DNA from: Pseudothioclava arenosa
GTDB taxonomy: Bacteria; Pseudomonadota; Alphaproteobacteria; Rhodobacterales; Rhodobacteraceae
Reading direction: 5' to 3'
DNA: 64,000 nucleotides
Assembly (NCBI RefSeq): GCF_002358085.1
Contig: NZ_NTJD01000003.1
Coordinates: 1-64,000, forward strand
Positions 52,508 through 60,461 of this stretch are shown piece by piece (within the stretch, counting starts at the first letter, position 1; each line of letters starts with the position of its first letter). The position numbers and the translations under genes are program-made. The notes beneath the pieces were generated by a model. It was given only the letters and a program-made list of their open reading frames with translations, made no database searches and was not told the origin of the DNA.

Positions 52508-53461
52508 ATGCTGAGCCGGACGGCGGAGAATCTTTTCTGGATCGGGCGCTACATCGAGCGCGCGGAAACCATGGCACGTTTGCTGGAGGTGGGGGCGCGG
52601 ATCGCGCTGATGCCCTCGGCGGGGCACGGCTATCGCTCGGAATGGGAGAGCCTGCTTCTGGCCTCGGGCACGGCCGAAGGGTTCGCGACGAAATATGGCG
52701 ACCCGGTGCAGCGCAATATCGAGAGCTACCTGTTTTTTGACCGCGACAACCCCTCGTCGGTGATTTCCTGCATCTACCGGGCGCGCGAAAACGCCCGCAT
52801 CGTGCGCACCGCGATCACCTCGCAGCTTTGGGACGCGCTGAACACGACCTATCAGGAAATCACCCAGCTCGAACGCCGCGCGCGCTCCGAGATGGAGCTG
52901 ACCGAGCTGACCGAATGGGTGATGCGCCAGAGTGCGATGATCCGTGGCGCGATCGAGGCGACGCTCCTGCGCAATGACGGCTATCACTTCCTCAACATCG
53001 GCTTCGCGCTGGAACGTGCCGACAACACCGCGCGCCTGATCGACGTGAAATATTACGTGCTCCTGCCCTCGGTCGAACTGGTGGGCTCGGCGCTTGATAA
53101 CTACCAATGGCAGGTGCTGTTGCGGGCGATGTCGGCGCATCGGGCCTTCCACTGGGCCTATGGTGGCGACATCACCGCGCGCAAGATCGCGCATTTCCTG
53201 ATCCTGAACCGGCAATGCCCGCGCGCGCTGATTACCTCGCTGGAAACGGCGCTGGCGCATCTTGACGGGTTGTCGCGCGAGTATAACCATTCGGGGGCGG
53301 CGCAGCGGCGCGCCCGTGCGCTGGTCGGCGATATCGCCGAAACCAATGTCGAAGAGATTTTCGAGGAAGGGCTGCACGAGTTCCTCAATCGCTATATCGC
53401 CGAGATCGGGGCGCTCTCGACCCTCGTTTACGACAGCTATCTCAGTGGGGAAGCCCGATGA
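52508..53461 (+). CDS. alpha-E domain protein (Anbu operon)
   Basis: A 317-residue all-helical protein of COG2307 (DUF403). It begins MLSRTAENLFWIGRYIERAE, has CIYRARENARIVRTAI, and ends with VEEIFEEGLHEFLNRYI. It has no known enzyme motif and is thought to scaffold the partner proteins. It starts 5 bases after the ATP-grasp stop codon and overlaps the transglutaminase start (ATGA), so the three are translated together. Confidence 0.93.
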   Translation: MLSRTAENLFWIGRYIERAETMARLLEVGARIALMPSAGHGYRSEWESLLLASGTAEGFATKYGDPVQRNIESYLFFDRDNPSSVISCIYRARENARIVRTAITSQLWDALNTTYQEITQLERRARSEMELTELTEWVMRQSAMIRGAIEATLLRNDGYHFLNIGFALERADNTARLIDVKYYVLLPSVELVGSALDNYQWQVLLRAMSAHRAFHWAYGGDITARKIAHFLILNRQCPRALITSLETALAHLDGLSREYNHSGAAQRRARALVGDIAETNVEEIFEEGLHEFLNRYIAEIGALSTLVYDSYLSGEAR

Positions 53462-54270
53462 TCCTCGATGTCAGCCATGTCACCGTTTACCGCTATGACG
53501 CCTCGATGCGCTCGGCGGTGCAGTCGCTGCGGCTGTTCCCGTCGCGTTTCGATGGCCAGCGCGTGATCCGCTGGTCGGTCGAGGTCGTGGGCGGCATGCG
53601 CGGCGGTTCGTTCCGCGATGGCGCGGGCGACAAGATCGAAAGCTGGAGCCTGCGCGGTCCGCTGCAAGAGGTGGTGATCCGCGTCGAGGGGCAGGTCGAG
53701 ACGGTCGATCTGGCCGGCGTTCTGCGTGGTCACCGTGAGCTTGCGCCGCCAGAGGCCTACCTGCGTGAAACCCTCGCGACCGATGCCGATGCCGCGATCC
53801 GCACGCTGGCAGAGGATGCAATCGAGGGGATTTCGGGCGATCTGGAAAAGGCCCATGCGCTTGCGGGCGCGGTCGCCGAGGCCATCGCCTACCGGCCGGG
53901 CGTGACCCATGCCCATACCACCGCCGCCGAGGCGCTGAAGTTGGGTGAAGGCGTCTGCCAGGATCATGCTCATGCGCTGATCGCGGCCGCGCGTCATGTC
54001 GGCCTGCCCGCGCGTTATGTCTCGGGCTATCTGTTCGCGGGCGCCGACGGCGAGCCGCACGAGGCCGCCCATGCCTGGGCCGAGGTCTTTGTCGCGGGGC
54101 TCGGCTGGGTGGGCTTCGATCCGGCCAATGGCTGCTGCCCGGATGACCGCTATATCCGGCTGGGCTCGGGGCTCGATGCGCGTGACGCCGCACCGATCCG
54201 AGGGCTTGCGCGCGGCGAGGGCGAAGAGAGCCTTGATGTGACCGTTGCTCTTGCTGCGGCACAGCAATAG
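53458..54270 (+). CDS. transglutaminase-like cysteine protease family protein (Anbu operon)
   Basis: A 270-residue protein of COG1305. An N-terminal beta domain (ILDVSHVTVYRYDASMRSAV) precedes the papain-like core with the triad Cys in GEGVCQDHAHALIAAA, His in AAHAWAEV and Asp in GFDPANGCC. In this context it is taken to cut or transfer peptides made by the ATP-grasp protein. It is coupled to the alpha-E gene and lies 31 bases before the Anbu gene. Confidence 0.93.
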   Translation: MILDVSHVTVYRYDASMRSAVQSLRLFPSRFDGQRVIRWSVEVVGGMRGGSFRDGAGDKIESWSLRGPLQEVVIRVEGQVETVDLAGVLRGHRELAPPEAYLRETLATDADAAIRTLAEDAIEGISGDLEKAHALAGAVAEAIAYRPGVTHAHTTAAEALKLGEGVCQDHAHALIAAARHVGLPARYVSGYLFAGADGEPHEAAHAWAEVFVAGLGWVGFDPANGCCPDDRYIRLGSGLDARDAAPIRGLARGEGEESLDVTVALAAAQQ

Positions 54271-54301
54271 ATTGGCCCGACTCTGATCGGTTGAGGAAAT
54301 C

Positions 54302-55027
54302 ATGACCTATTGCGTCGGTCTGCTGCTGAAAAAAGGCATCGTCTTGCTGTCGGATACCCGGACCAATGCCGGGCTCGACAATATCGCGACCTACAAGAAG
54401 ATGTTCACCTTCGAGGTGCCGGGCGAGCGGGTGATTACCATTCTCACCGCCGGGTCGCTCTCGGTGACGCAGACGACGCTCGCGCGGCTGCGCGAAGAGA
54501 TCGAGGACGAGGACGCGACGCCCGCCACCTCGATCCTGCTGGCGCCGACGATGCTGAAGGTGGCCGAGATCATCGGCAACACGCTGGCCTCGGTGCGCAA
54601 GGACATCAATTCCAAGATGAATGCCGAAGCGGTGCCGACCTCGGCCTCGATGATCGTGGCGGGGCAGCGCGCGGGCGGCGACATGCGGATGTTCCTGATC
54701 TACCCGGAAGGCAATTTCATCGAGGCCACCGAGGACACGCCCTATCTGCAGATCGGCGAGCATAAATACGGCAAGCCGATCCTCGACCGGGTGGTGACGC
54801 CGCATACCTCGCTGGAGGATGCGACCAAGGCGGTCCTGCTGTCGATGGATTCGACGCTGCGCTCGAACCTGTCGGTGGGGATGCCGCTGGATCTGGCGAT
54901 CATCGAGACCGACGATTGCAAGATCAGCTCGAAGCGCCGGATCGAGGCCAAGGACGCGGAATTCGCCCGTATGTCCGAGGCCTGGTCGCGCGCGCTGCGC
55001 GACGGGTTCCGCCAGATCGAGATCTGA
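54302..55027 (+). CDS. Anbu (bacterial proteasome homologue, Ntn-hydrolase)
   Basis: A 241-residue proteasome-type protein (COG3484). After removal of Met1 the N-terminus is Thr1 (TYCVGLLLKKGIVLLSDTRT), with Asp17 in SDTRTN and Lys32 in ATYKKM, the positions of the proteasome catalytic set. GDMRMFLIYPEGNFIEATED and LSVGMPLDLAIIE match Anbu. Unlike true proteasome beta subunits there is no propeptide. Anbu assembles into open rings or helices; its natural substrate is unknown. Last gene of the four-gene operon. Confidence 0.93.
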   Translation: MTYCVGLLLKKGIVLLSDTRTNAGLDNIATYKKMFTFEVPGERVITILTAGSLSVTQTTLARLREEIEDEDATPATSILLAPTMLKVAEIIGNTLASVRKDINSKMNAEAVPTSASMIVAGQRAGGDMRMFLIYPEGNFIEATEDTPYLQIGEHKYGKPILDRVVTPHTSLEDATKAVLLSMDSTLRSNLSVGMPLDLAIIETDDCKISSKRRIEAKDAEFARMSEAWSRALRDGFRQIEI

Positions 55028-55040
55028 CCGTTTCACATGA

Positions 55041-55080
55041 AAAAGGGCCGCAGCCCGAAGGCGGCGGCCCGGATGTTTTC
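55041..55080. terminator. hairpin between the Anbu gene and the convergent SCP2 gene
   Basis: GGGCCGC (55045-55051) pairs with GCGGCCC (55064-55070), flanked by AAAAA on the left and ATGTTTT on the right. It can work for both genes. Confidence 0.6.
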
Positions 55081-55090
55081 GCTTGTTCGA

Positions 55091-55378
55091 TCAGGACAGC
55101 GCGGCGCCCAGCTGCATCGCCAGCCCCATCGCGCCATCGACCTTGAGCTTGCCCATCATGAAGGCGGCGGTCGGGTTGACCGAGCCATCGAGCAGCCCCT
55201 GGAAGGTTTCCGCCGAAGCAGTAAGCGTGACATCGGCCTCGTCGTCGCCCGCGCGCACACCGTCCGAATCGACGATGATGCTGCCTTCGTCCTTGATCAC
55301 GAATTTCGCGGTGGACGAGAAGCCGTTGGGCATCTTTTCCGCAAGCGCCGCGACGGCTTTCTCGATGACTACACTCAT
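55091..55378 (-). CDS. SCP2 sterol-binding domain protein
   Basis: A 95-residue single SCP2 domain: FSSTAKFVIKDEGSIIVDSD, then ADVTLTASAETFQGLLDGSV and NPTAAFMMGKLKVDGAMGLA. These domains bind sterols or acyl chains in a hydrophobic tunnel. In bacteria the ligand is unknown. The ATG at 55378 follows GGAGGAACCC. It is divergent from the TPR gene. Confidence 0.92.
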   Translation of the reverse strand: MSVVIEKAVAALAEKMPNGFSSTAKFVIKDEGSIIVDSDGVRAGDDEADVTLTASAETFQGLLDGSVNPTAAFMMGKLKVDGAMGLAMQLGAALS

Positions 55379-55441
55379 GGGTTCCTCCGAATGTGATTGC
55401 CGGATACTCGCATTCTCCGGCGTATGAGTTACAGTCTAGTT

Positions 55442-56014
55442 ATGGTTGAGCCGCTTGTGACAAACAAATATGCCGTGACGGCATTTTTAACGCTGCTGGC
55501 GGGTGCCGTAGCGTTCGGCACGCCCGTTCGCGCCGAGACCGCCGGGCTTGAGCAATATTTCACCGAATTGGCCGATCCCGCGAACCCCGCCTGGGCGCGT
55601 GCCGAGTCCGATATTCGCCGCGCCTGGTCGCGCTCGGGTTCGCCGGCGATGGACCTTTTGCTCAAGCGTGGGCAGGCCGCGATCGACGAGGGCGATTACG
55701 AGGCGGCGATCGCGCATCTGACGGCGCTGACCGATCATGCGCCAGATTTCGCCGAAGGCTGGAACGCGCGCGCCACCGCCTATTTCATGGCCGGACAGTT
55801 CGGGCCGTCGATCGAGGATGTGGCGAAAACGCTGAGCCTTGAGCCGCGCCATTGGGGCGCGCTGGCGGGGCTGGGGGCGATGTTTGAGGACATGGGGCAA
55901 CGCACGCGCGCACTGGCCGCCTTCAAGGCCTCTTTCGCCTTGAACCCGCATCAGCAGGATGTGAAAGACGCCATCGACAGGCTGCAACAGGAGATGGCCG
56001 GCGTGGCGCTCTAG
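55442..56014 (+). CDS. exported tetratricopeptide repeat protein
   Basis: A 190-residue protein with a signal peptide (KYAVTAFLTLLAGAVAFGTP, cleavage after VRA) and three TPR-like units from about residue 72: GDYEAAIAHLTALTDHAPDF, AEGWNARATAYFMAGQFGPS, and GALAGLGAMFEDMGQRTRAL. It is a scaffold in the periplasm. The ATG at 55442 gives a normal signal peptide; an ATG at 55424 adds six residues. No clear ribosome binding site lies before either. It is 21 bases upstream of the helicase gene and may be co-transcribed with it. Confidence 0.75.
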   Translation: MVEPLVTNKYAVTAFLTLLAGAVAFGTPVRAETAGLEQYFTELADPANPAWARAESDIRRAWSRSGSPAMDLLLKRGQAAIDEGDYEAAIAHLTALTDHAPDFAEGWNARATAYFMAGQFGPSIEDVAKTLSLEPRHWGALAGLGAMFEDMGQRTRALAAFKASFALNPHQQDVKDAIDRLQQEMAGVAL

Positions 56015-56035
56015 GCGCTTGCGGGCAAGGGGCAC

Positions 56036-58804
56036 ATGGCGGGGCGGATCACGGCCATTCTGGGGCCGACAAACACCGGCAAGACGCATTACGCGATCGA
56101 GCGGATGCTGGCGCATCGCACCGGCGTCATCGGCCTGCCGTTGCGGCTCTTGGCGCGCGAGGTCTATGACCGGATCGTCGCCAAGCGCGGCCCCTCGGTG
56201 GTGGCGCTGGTTACCGGCGAAGAACGGATCGTGCCCGAGCGCACGCAATATTGGGTCTGCACCACCGAGGCGATGCCCGATGCGATCGGCGCCGATTTCG
56301 TCGCCATCGACGAGATCCAGCTCTGCGCCGACCCAGAGCGCGGTCATGTTTTCACCGACCGTCTTCTGCATGCGCGCGGGCTGCATGAAACCCTGTTTCT
56401 GGGCTCGGACGCGATGCGGGGCGCGATTGCGGCGCTGGTGCCCGGGGTGCAGTTCTCGCGCCGCGACCGATTTTCGGAATTGACCTACGCAGGTTCGAAA
56501 AAGACAAGTCGGATGCCGCCTCGCAGTGCGATTGTCGGGTTTTCGGTTGAAAATGTCTATGCCATCGCCGAGCTCCTGCGCCGCCAGAAAGGCGGTTGCG
56601 CCGTGGTGATGGGGGCGCTGAGCCCGCGCACGCGCAATGCGCAGGTCGAGATGTATCAAAATGGCGATGTCGATTACCTCGTCGCCACCGATGCGATCGG
56701 GATGGGGCTCAATCTCGATATCGACCACGTCGCGTTCTCGGCATTGTCGAAGTTCGACGGGCGGCGGATGCGGATGCTGTTTCCGCATGAGATGGGGCAG
56801 ATTGCCGGGCGCGCGGGGCGGCACACGCAAGACGGCACCTTCGGCGTGACCGGCGAGGCGCGCCCGCTGGAGCCCGCGCTGGCCGAGGCGCTGGAAAACC
56901 ACCGCTTCGCCCCGATCGAGCGGCTGAGCTGGCGCAATCCGCGGCTGGAATTCGGCACGGTCGACCGGCTGATCCGCGCGCTCGAAGAGGCGCCGACGCA
57001 TGAGAGGCTCACGCGCGGGCGCGAGGCCGACGACCTGCGCGCGCTGCGCACGCTGGCCGAGATCCCCGAAATCCGCGACCGCATCACGCATCCGGCAGAC
57101 GTGCGGCTGCTGTGGGATGTCTGCCGGATCCCGGATTTCCGCTCGATCTCCGAGATGGAACATGCGACCCTTCTGCAGCGGATTTTCGGGTTCCTGCAGG
57201 CCGGCAAGGGGGTGCCCTCGGACTGGCTCGCGGGGCAGATCGCGCGGATCGACAAGACCCATGGCGGCATCGACGCGCTGTCGAAACGGCTCGCGTTTAT
57301 CCGCACGTGGACCTATGTCGCGCAGCGCAAGGGGTGGGTCGATGACGAATCCCATTGGCGTGAGGAAACCCGCGCGGTAGAAGACCGCCTGTCGGATGCG
57401 TTGCACAACGCGCTGACCCAACGATTTGTGGACCGGCGGACAAGCGTCTTGTTGCGGCGGCTCAAGCAGAAGGAGACCCTCGTGGCCGAGGTGAATGACA
57501 AGGGTGAAGTGACGGTCGAAGGCGAATTCGCCGGTCGTCTGGAAGGGTTCCGGTTCCTGCAGGACGGCACCTCGTCGCCGGATGAGGCAAAGATGCTGGC
57601 GCGGGCAGCCTACGAGGCCTTGCGCCCCGAATTTCACCTGCGCGCGGACCGCTTCTACAATGCGCCCGACACCGAGATGGATTTCACCGAGCAAGGCGGG
57701 CTGATGTGGGGCACCACGGCGGTCGGCAAGCTGGTGAAGGGCGCGGAGCCGCTGAAACCTGTTGTCGAGGCCTTTGTCGATGAAGAGGCGGGCGAGGACG
57801 TGGCCGAGAAGGTCAAGCGTCGCCTGCAGCATTTCATCGACCGCAAGGTCGCCACGCTGTTCGAGCCGCTTCTGGCGATGAGCCGCGACGAGGCGCTGGC
57901 CGGTCTGGCGCGGGGCTTTGCTTTCCGCCTGCTGGAAAATCAGGGCGTGATCGCGCGCGAAGCGGTCGCCGCCGAGGTCAAGGAGCTTGACCAGGAGACG
58001 CGCGGCGCGCTGCGCAAGCATGGCGTGCGCTTTGGCCAATACACGATCTTCATGCCGGCGCTGCTCAAGCCCGCGCCGACGCGTCTGCGGCTGGTGCTGG
58101 CCTCGCTTTGGGACGGGTCCGAGGATTTCCCCGAAAGCCCGCCGCCCGGCTTGGTCACGATCCCCTATCTCGACACGATCCCGGCGCAGACCTACCTGCT
58201 CTCGGGCTATCGCCCCGCCGGCGCGCGTGCGATCCGCATCGACATGCTCGAACGGCTGGCCGATCTGTTGCGCGGACAGGACAGCCGCGCGGGCTTCGAG
58301 GCCAACCCCGACATGCTCTCGATCACCGGCATGACGCTGGAGCAATTCGCCGATCTGATGGGCGGGCTGGGCTACAAGGCTGAAGCAGGGACGCGCGAAA
58401 AGGCGCGCCCCGCGCCCGAGCCGAAGCTGGACGAAAGCGGCAATCCGATTCCCGAAGAAGCCTCGCCCGTGGCCGAAGCCGAGGCGGAAGCCGCTTCGGT
58501 CGAGCCCGAGATGGAAGCCTTCTACACCTTCACCTGGGCGCCGCGTCCGCGTGGCGGTCAGCGTGGCCCGCGCCGCGAAGGTGGCCGCGAGCAGGGCGAT
58601 CGCCCCGAGCGTGGTGAGCGTGGCGAACGCAAGGGCGGCGGCAAGCCAAAGGGCAAGAAGGGCGGCCCCAAGGGCAAGTTCGGCGACAAGCCGGGCGACA
58701 AGGGCGAGCGTCGTTTCGAAGCCCGTCCGCCCAAGAAGGAAAAGCCGATCGACCCGGACAACCCCTTTGCCGCCGCGCTGATGGGCTTCAAGAGCAAGTC
58801 CTAA
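56036..58804 (+). CDS. SUV3-like superfamily 2 RNA/DNA helicase with basic low-complexity tail
   Basis: A 922-residue protein. Walker A GPTNTGKT is at 10-17 and DEIQ at 92-95, which replaces DEAD/DExH and is typical of the mitochondrial SUV3 helicase. The second RecA domain has ATDAIGMGLNLDID and QIAGRAGRHTQDGTFG (motif VI). A middle helical part follows. The last 130 residues are rich in Glu/Ala, then Gly/Lys/Arg (GERGERKGGGKPKGKKGGPK), a likely RNA-binding tail. SUV3 unwinds RNA for degradation in mitochondria, so an RNA-turnover role is likely here. The S4-domain gene follows after 9 bases. Confidence 0.9.
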   Translation: MAGRITAILGPTNTGKTHYAIERMLAHRTGVIGLPLRLLAREVYDRIVAKRGPSVVALVTGEERIVPERTQYWVCTTEAMPDAIGADFVAIDEIQLCADPERGHVFTDRLLHARGLHETLFLGSDAMRGAIAALVPGVQFSRRDRFSELTYAGSKKTSRMPPRSAIVGFSVENVYAIAELLRRQKGGCAVVMGALSPRTRNAQVEMYQNGDVDYLVATDAIGMGLNLDIDHVAFSALSKFDGRRMRMLFPHEMGQIAGRAGRHTQDGTFGVTGEARPLEPALAEALENHRFAPIERLSWRNPRLEFGTVDRLIRALEEAPTHERLTRGREADDLRALRTLAEIPEIRDRITHPADVRLLWDVCRIPDFRSISEMEHATLLQRIFGFLQAGKGVPSDWLAGQIARIDKTHGGIDALSKRLAFIRTWTYVAQRKGWVDDESHWREETRAVEDRLSDALHNALTQRFVDRRTSVLLRRLKQKETLVAEVNDKGEVTVEGEFAGRLEGFRFLQDGTSSPDEAKMLARAAYEALRPEFHLRADRFYNAPDTEMDFTEQGGLMWGTTAVGKLVKGAEPLKPVVEAFVDEEAGEDVAEKVKRRLQHFIDRKVATLFEPLLAMSRDEALAGLARGFAFRLLENQGVIAREAVAAEVKELDQETRGALRKHGVRFGQYTIFMPALLKPAPTRLRLVLASLWDGSEDFPESPPPGLVTIPYLDTIPAQTYLLSGYRPAGARAIRIDMLERLADLLRGQDSRAGFEANPDMLSITGMTLEQFADLMGGLGYKAEAGTREKARPAPEPKLDESGNPIPEEASPVAEAEAEAASVEPEMEAFYTFTWAPRPRGGQRGPRREGGREQGDRPERGERGERKGGGKPKGKKGGPKGKFGDKPGDKGERRFEARPPKKEKPIDPDNPFAAALMGFKSKS

Positions 58805-58813
58805 GGCCCGCCC

Positions 58814-59149
58814 GTGACCGAGGCCCCCGACCGGCTCCGCATCGACAAATGGCTCTGGCACGCGCGCTTTTGCAAGACGCGCGGGCTGGCCGCGACGGTG
58901 GTCGAGCGGGGCTCGGTGCGGGTCAACGGCCAGCGCGTTGTCAAACCGGGCCGCGCGATCGGGCCGGGCGATGTGCTGACGCTGGCAATCGCGGGGCAGG
59001 TGCGCGTGGTGCGGGTACTGGGCTGTGGCACACGGCGTGGGCCCGCCTCGGAGGCGCAGGAGCTTTACCTCTCGCTGGACGCGGGCGGGGGCGCCGAGGA
59101 GACAGGCCAGATCGCCGCAGGCTCGGAAATCCCGCCGGGTAGTGCTTGA
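58814..59149 (+). CDS. S4 domain RNA-binding protein (Hsp15/HslR-like)
   Basis: A 111-residue protein. The S4 domain reads LRIDKWLWHARFCKTRGLAA and ERGSVRVNGQRVVKPGRAIG. It then has LSLDAGGGAEETGQI and a short tail. Hsp15 binds stalled 50S subunits with attached tRNA. The start is GTG at 58814, 9 bases after the helicase stop codon, so the two are likely co-translated. A perfect 20-bp palindrome starts just after its stop. Confidence 0.9.
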   Translation: MTEAPDRLRIDKWLWHARFCKTRGLAATVVERGSVRVNGQRVVKPGRAIGPGDVLTLAIAGQVRVVRVLGCGTRRGPASEAQELYLSLDAGGGAEETGQIAAGSEIPPGSA

Positions 59150-59150
59150 T

Positions 59151-59170
59151 TACCCGCGCGCGCGCGGGTA
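59151..59170. repeat. perfect 20-bp palindrome of alternating CG
   Basis: TACCCGCGCG followed by its mirror CGCGCGGGTA, without a loop. It lies 1 base after the S4 gene stop codon and 36 bases before fdxA. No T-tract follows, so it is not a classical terminator. The alternating CG run could take up Z-form or a hairpin in RNA. Confidence 0.7.
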
Positions 59171-59206
59171 GGTATCGCAAAATTCAGGAAACCGAGCGAG
59201 GTCCCC

Positions 59207-59548
59207 ATGACCTATGTCGTCATCGATAACTGCATCGCCTGCAAATACACCGACTGCGTCGAAGTCTGTCCGGTGGACTGCTTCTACGAAGGGGAGAACA
59301 CGCTGGTGATCCACCCCGACGAGTGCATCGACTGCGGCGTCTGCGAGCCGGAATGCCCGGCGGACGCGATCCGTCCGGATACCGAGCCGAACATGGAAAC
59401 CTGGGTCGAGTTCAATCGCAAATACGCGGAACTCTGGCCGGTCATCACCCAGAAGAAAGACCCGATGCCGGGTTACGAAGAGCGCGACGGCGAGACCGGC
59501 AAGCTCGAGAAGTACTTCTCGGAAAACCCCGGCACGGGCGACCAGTAA
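59207..59548 (+). CDS. fdxA: seven-iron ferredoxin FdxA
   Basis: A 113-residue protein with nine cysteines at 9, 12, 17, 21, 25, 40, 43, 46 and 50. The second motif [12 protein letters not shown] is the usual 4Fe-4S site. The first motif, [14 protein letters not shown], has the spacing typical of the 3Fe-4S/4Fe-4S Azotobacter type. The C-terminal 60 residues are the normal extension. It carries electrons in the cytosol. Partners are not known. Confidence 0.96.
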   Translation: MTYVVIDNCIACKYTDCVEVCPVDCFYEGENTLVIHPDECIDCGVCEPECPADAIRPDTEPNMETWVEFNRKYAELWPVITQKKDPMPGYEERDGETGKLEKYFSENPGTGDQ

Positions 59549-59896
59549 GGCGAATGATTCGCCAATTCGGGCCTGCCGTGCTGGCTGGCCCGAGTTTTGC
59601 TGGATGATTGCACCAAGCCCCGGATGGGCAAGATGGTGCAAATGCAGCAATAAACAGCCCATTTCCTCGCGCTGACGCAAGGTGAGGCGGCGTGCACGCT
59701 GTCGTGCTTTGTTTTTGGGCCGTTTTGTGATAGGATTCTGTTACATAAGGGTCTCGAATCCCCCTCTTTCCGCTCTGCTCGGCTGAAAGGGATTTCCAGA
59801 TGGTGACAGACGCAAACGCGGCGCTCAGGCAGCCGGCGGCGTCTTTTGCGCTGTGAAATAGGGGGTTGGTAGGGCCATAAGCGAGGAAACGACTAA
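59549..59896 (+). other. intergenic region between fdxA and carD
   Basis: There is no gene in these 348 bases. Behind fdxA a terminator-like hairpin CGGGCC (59568-59573) / GGCCCG (59587-59592) with TTTT follows. The carD promoter candidate is at 59709-59736. A GACGC/GCGTC inverted repeat lies in the leader around 59809-59843. The leader from the promoter to carD is about 155 bases long. Confidence 0.55.
59709..59736 (+). promoter_or_regulatory. candidate promoter of carD
   Basis: TTGTTT (59709-59714), 16 bases, then TAGGAT (59731-59736). It is the only reasonable -35/-10 pair in the T-rich part of the gap. Confidence 0.4.
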
Positions 59897-60406
59897 ATGA
59901 CCAAGACCAAGAAGACCGATTTCCGCCCGAATGATTTCGTGGTCTATCCGGCGCATGGCGTCGGCAAGATCGTCTCGATCGAGGAGCAGGAAATTGCGGG
60001 GCTTTCGCTTGAGCTGTTCGTGATCTCTTTCGAAAAAGACAAGATGACGCTGCGGGTGCCGACCAACAAGGCGACCGAGATCGGCATGCGTGGCCTGAGC
60101 TCGCCCGACATCGTCAACAAGGCGCTGGAAACGCTCCGCGGCAAGGCCCGCGTGAAGCGCGCGATGTGGTCGCGCCGGGCGCAGGAATACGAACAGAAGA
60201 TCAACTCGGGCGACCTGCTGTCGATCGCCGAGGTGGTCCGTGACCTGCACCGCGCCGATGACCAGCGCGAGCAATCCTATTCCGAGCGTCAGCTCTACGA
60301 AGCCGCGCTGGAGCGTCTGACCCGTGAAGTCGCCGCCGTGTCGGGCACCGACGAGGCGGGTGCGGCCAAGAAGGTCGATGACGTGCTGGTGAGCCGCGCG
60401 GCCTGA
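59897..60406 (+). CDS. carD: CarD family transcriptional regulator
   Basis: A 169-residue protein. The N-terminal RNA polymerase-interacting Tudor-like domain reads FRPNDFVVYPAHGVGKIVSI, then KDKMTLRVPTNKATEIGMR. The C-terminal helical part includes KRAMWSRRAQEYEQKINSGD, where the Trp touches the promoter bubble in the known family. In Rhodobacter, CarD activates many promoters that lack a -7 T, including rRNA promoters. GAGGAAA lies before the ATG. Monocistronic, with its own terminator. Confidence 0.95.
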   Translation: MTKTKKTDFRPNDFVVYPAHGVGKIVSIEEQEIAGLSLELFVISFEKDKMTLRVPTNKATEIGMRGLSSPDIVNKALETLRGKARVKRAMWSRRAQEYEQKINSGDLLSIAEVVRDLHRADDQREQSYSERQLYEAALERLTREVAAVSGTDEAGAAKKVDDVLVSRAA

Positions 60407-60427
60407 TCCGCTGCCGGAAAGCTATTG

Positions 60428-60458
60428 AAAAACGGGGCCATCGGGCCCCGTTTTTTTA
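60428..60458 (+). terminator. terminator of carD
   Basis: AAACGGGGCC (60430-60439) pairs with GGCCCCGTTT (60444-60453), followed by TTTT. It lies 24 bases behind the stop codon and also just before the end of the antiporter gene on the other strand. Confidence 0.9.
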
Positions 60459-60461
60459 TGC

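Noticed and set aside
55487..58861. A 1124-codon open frame on the minus strand
   Set aside because: It is antisense to the helicase gene, which has clear Walker and DEIQ motifs. GC-rich DNA often gives such long open shadow frames; the Arg/His-rich product has no domain.
59740..59780. A tRNA T-arm-like sequence (TCTCGAATCCCCC)
   Set aside because: No acceptor stem, anticodon arm or CCA-compatible end can be folded around it.
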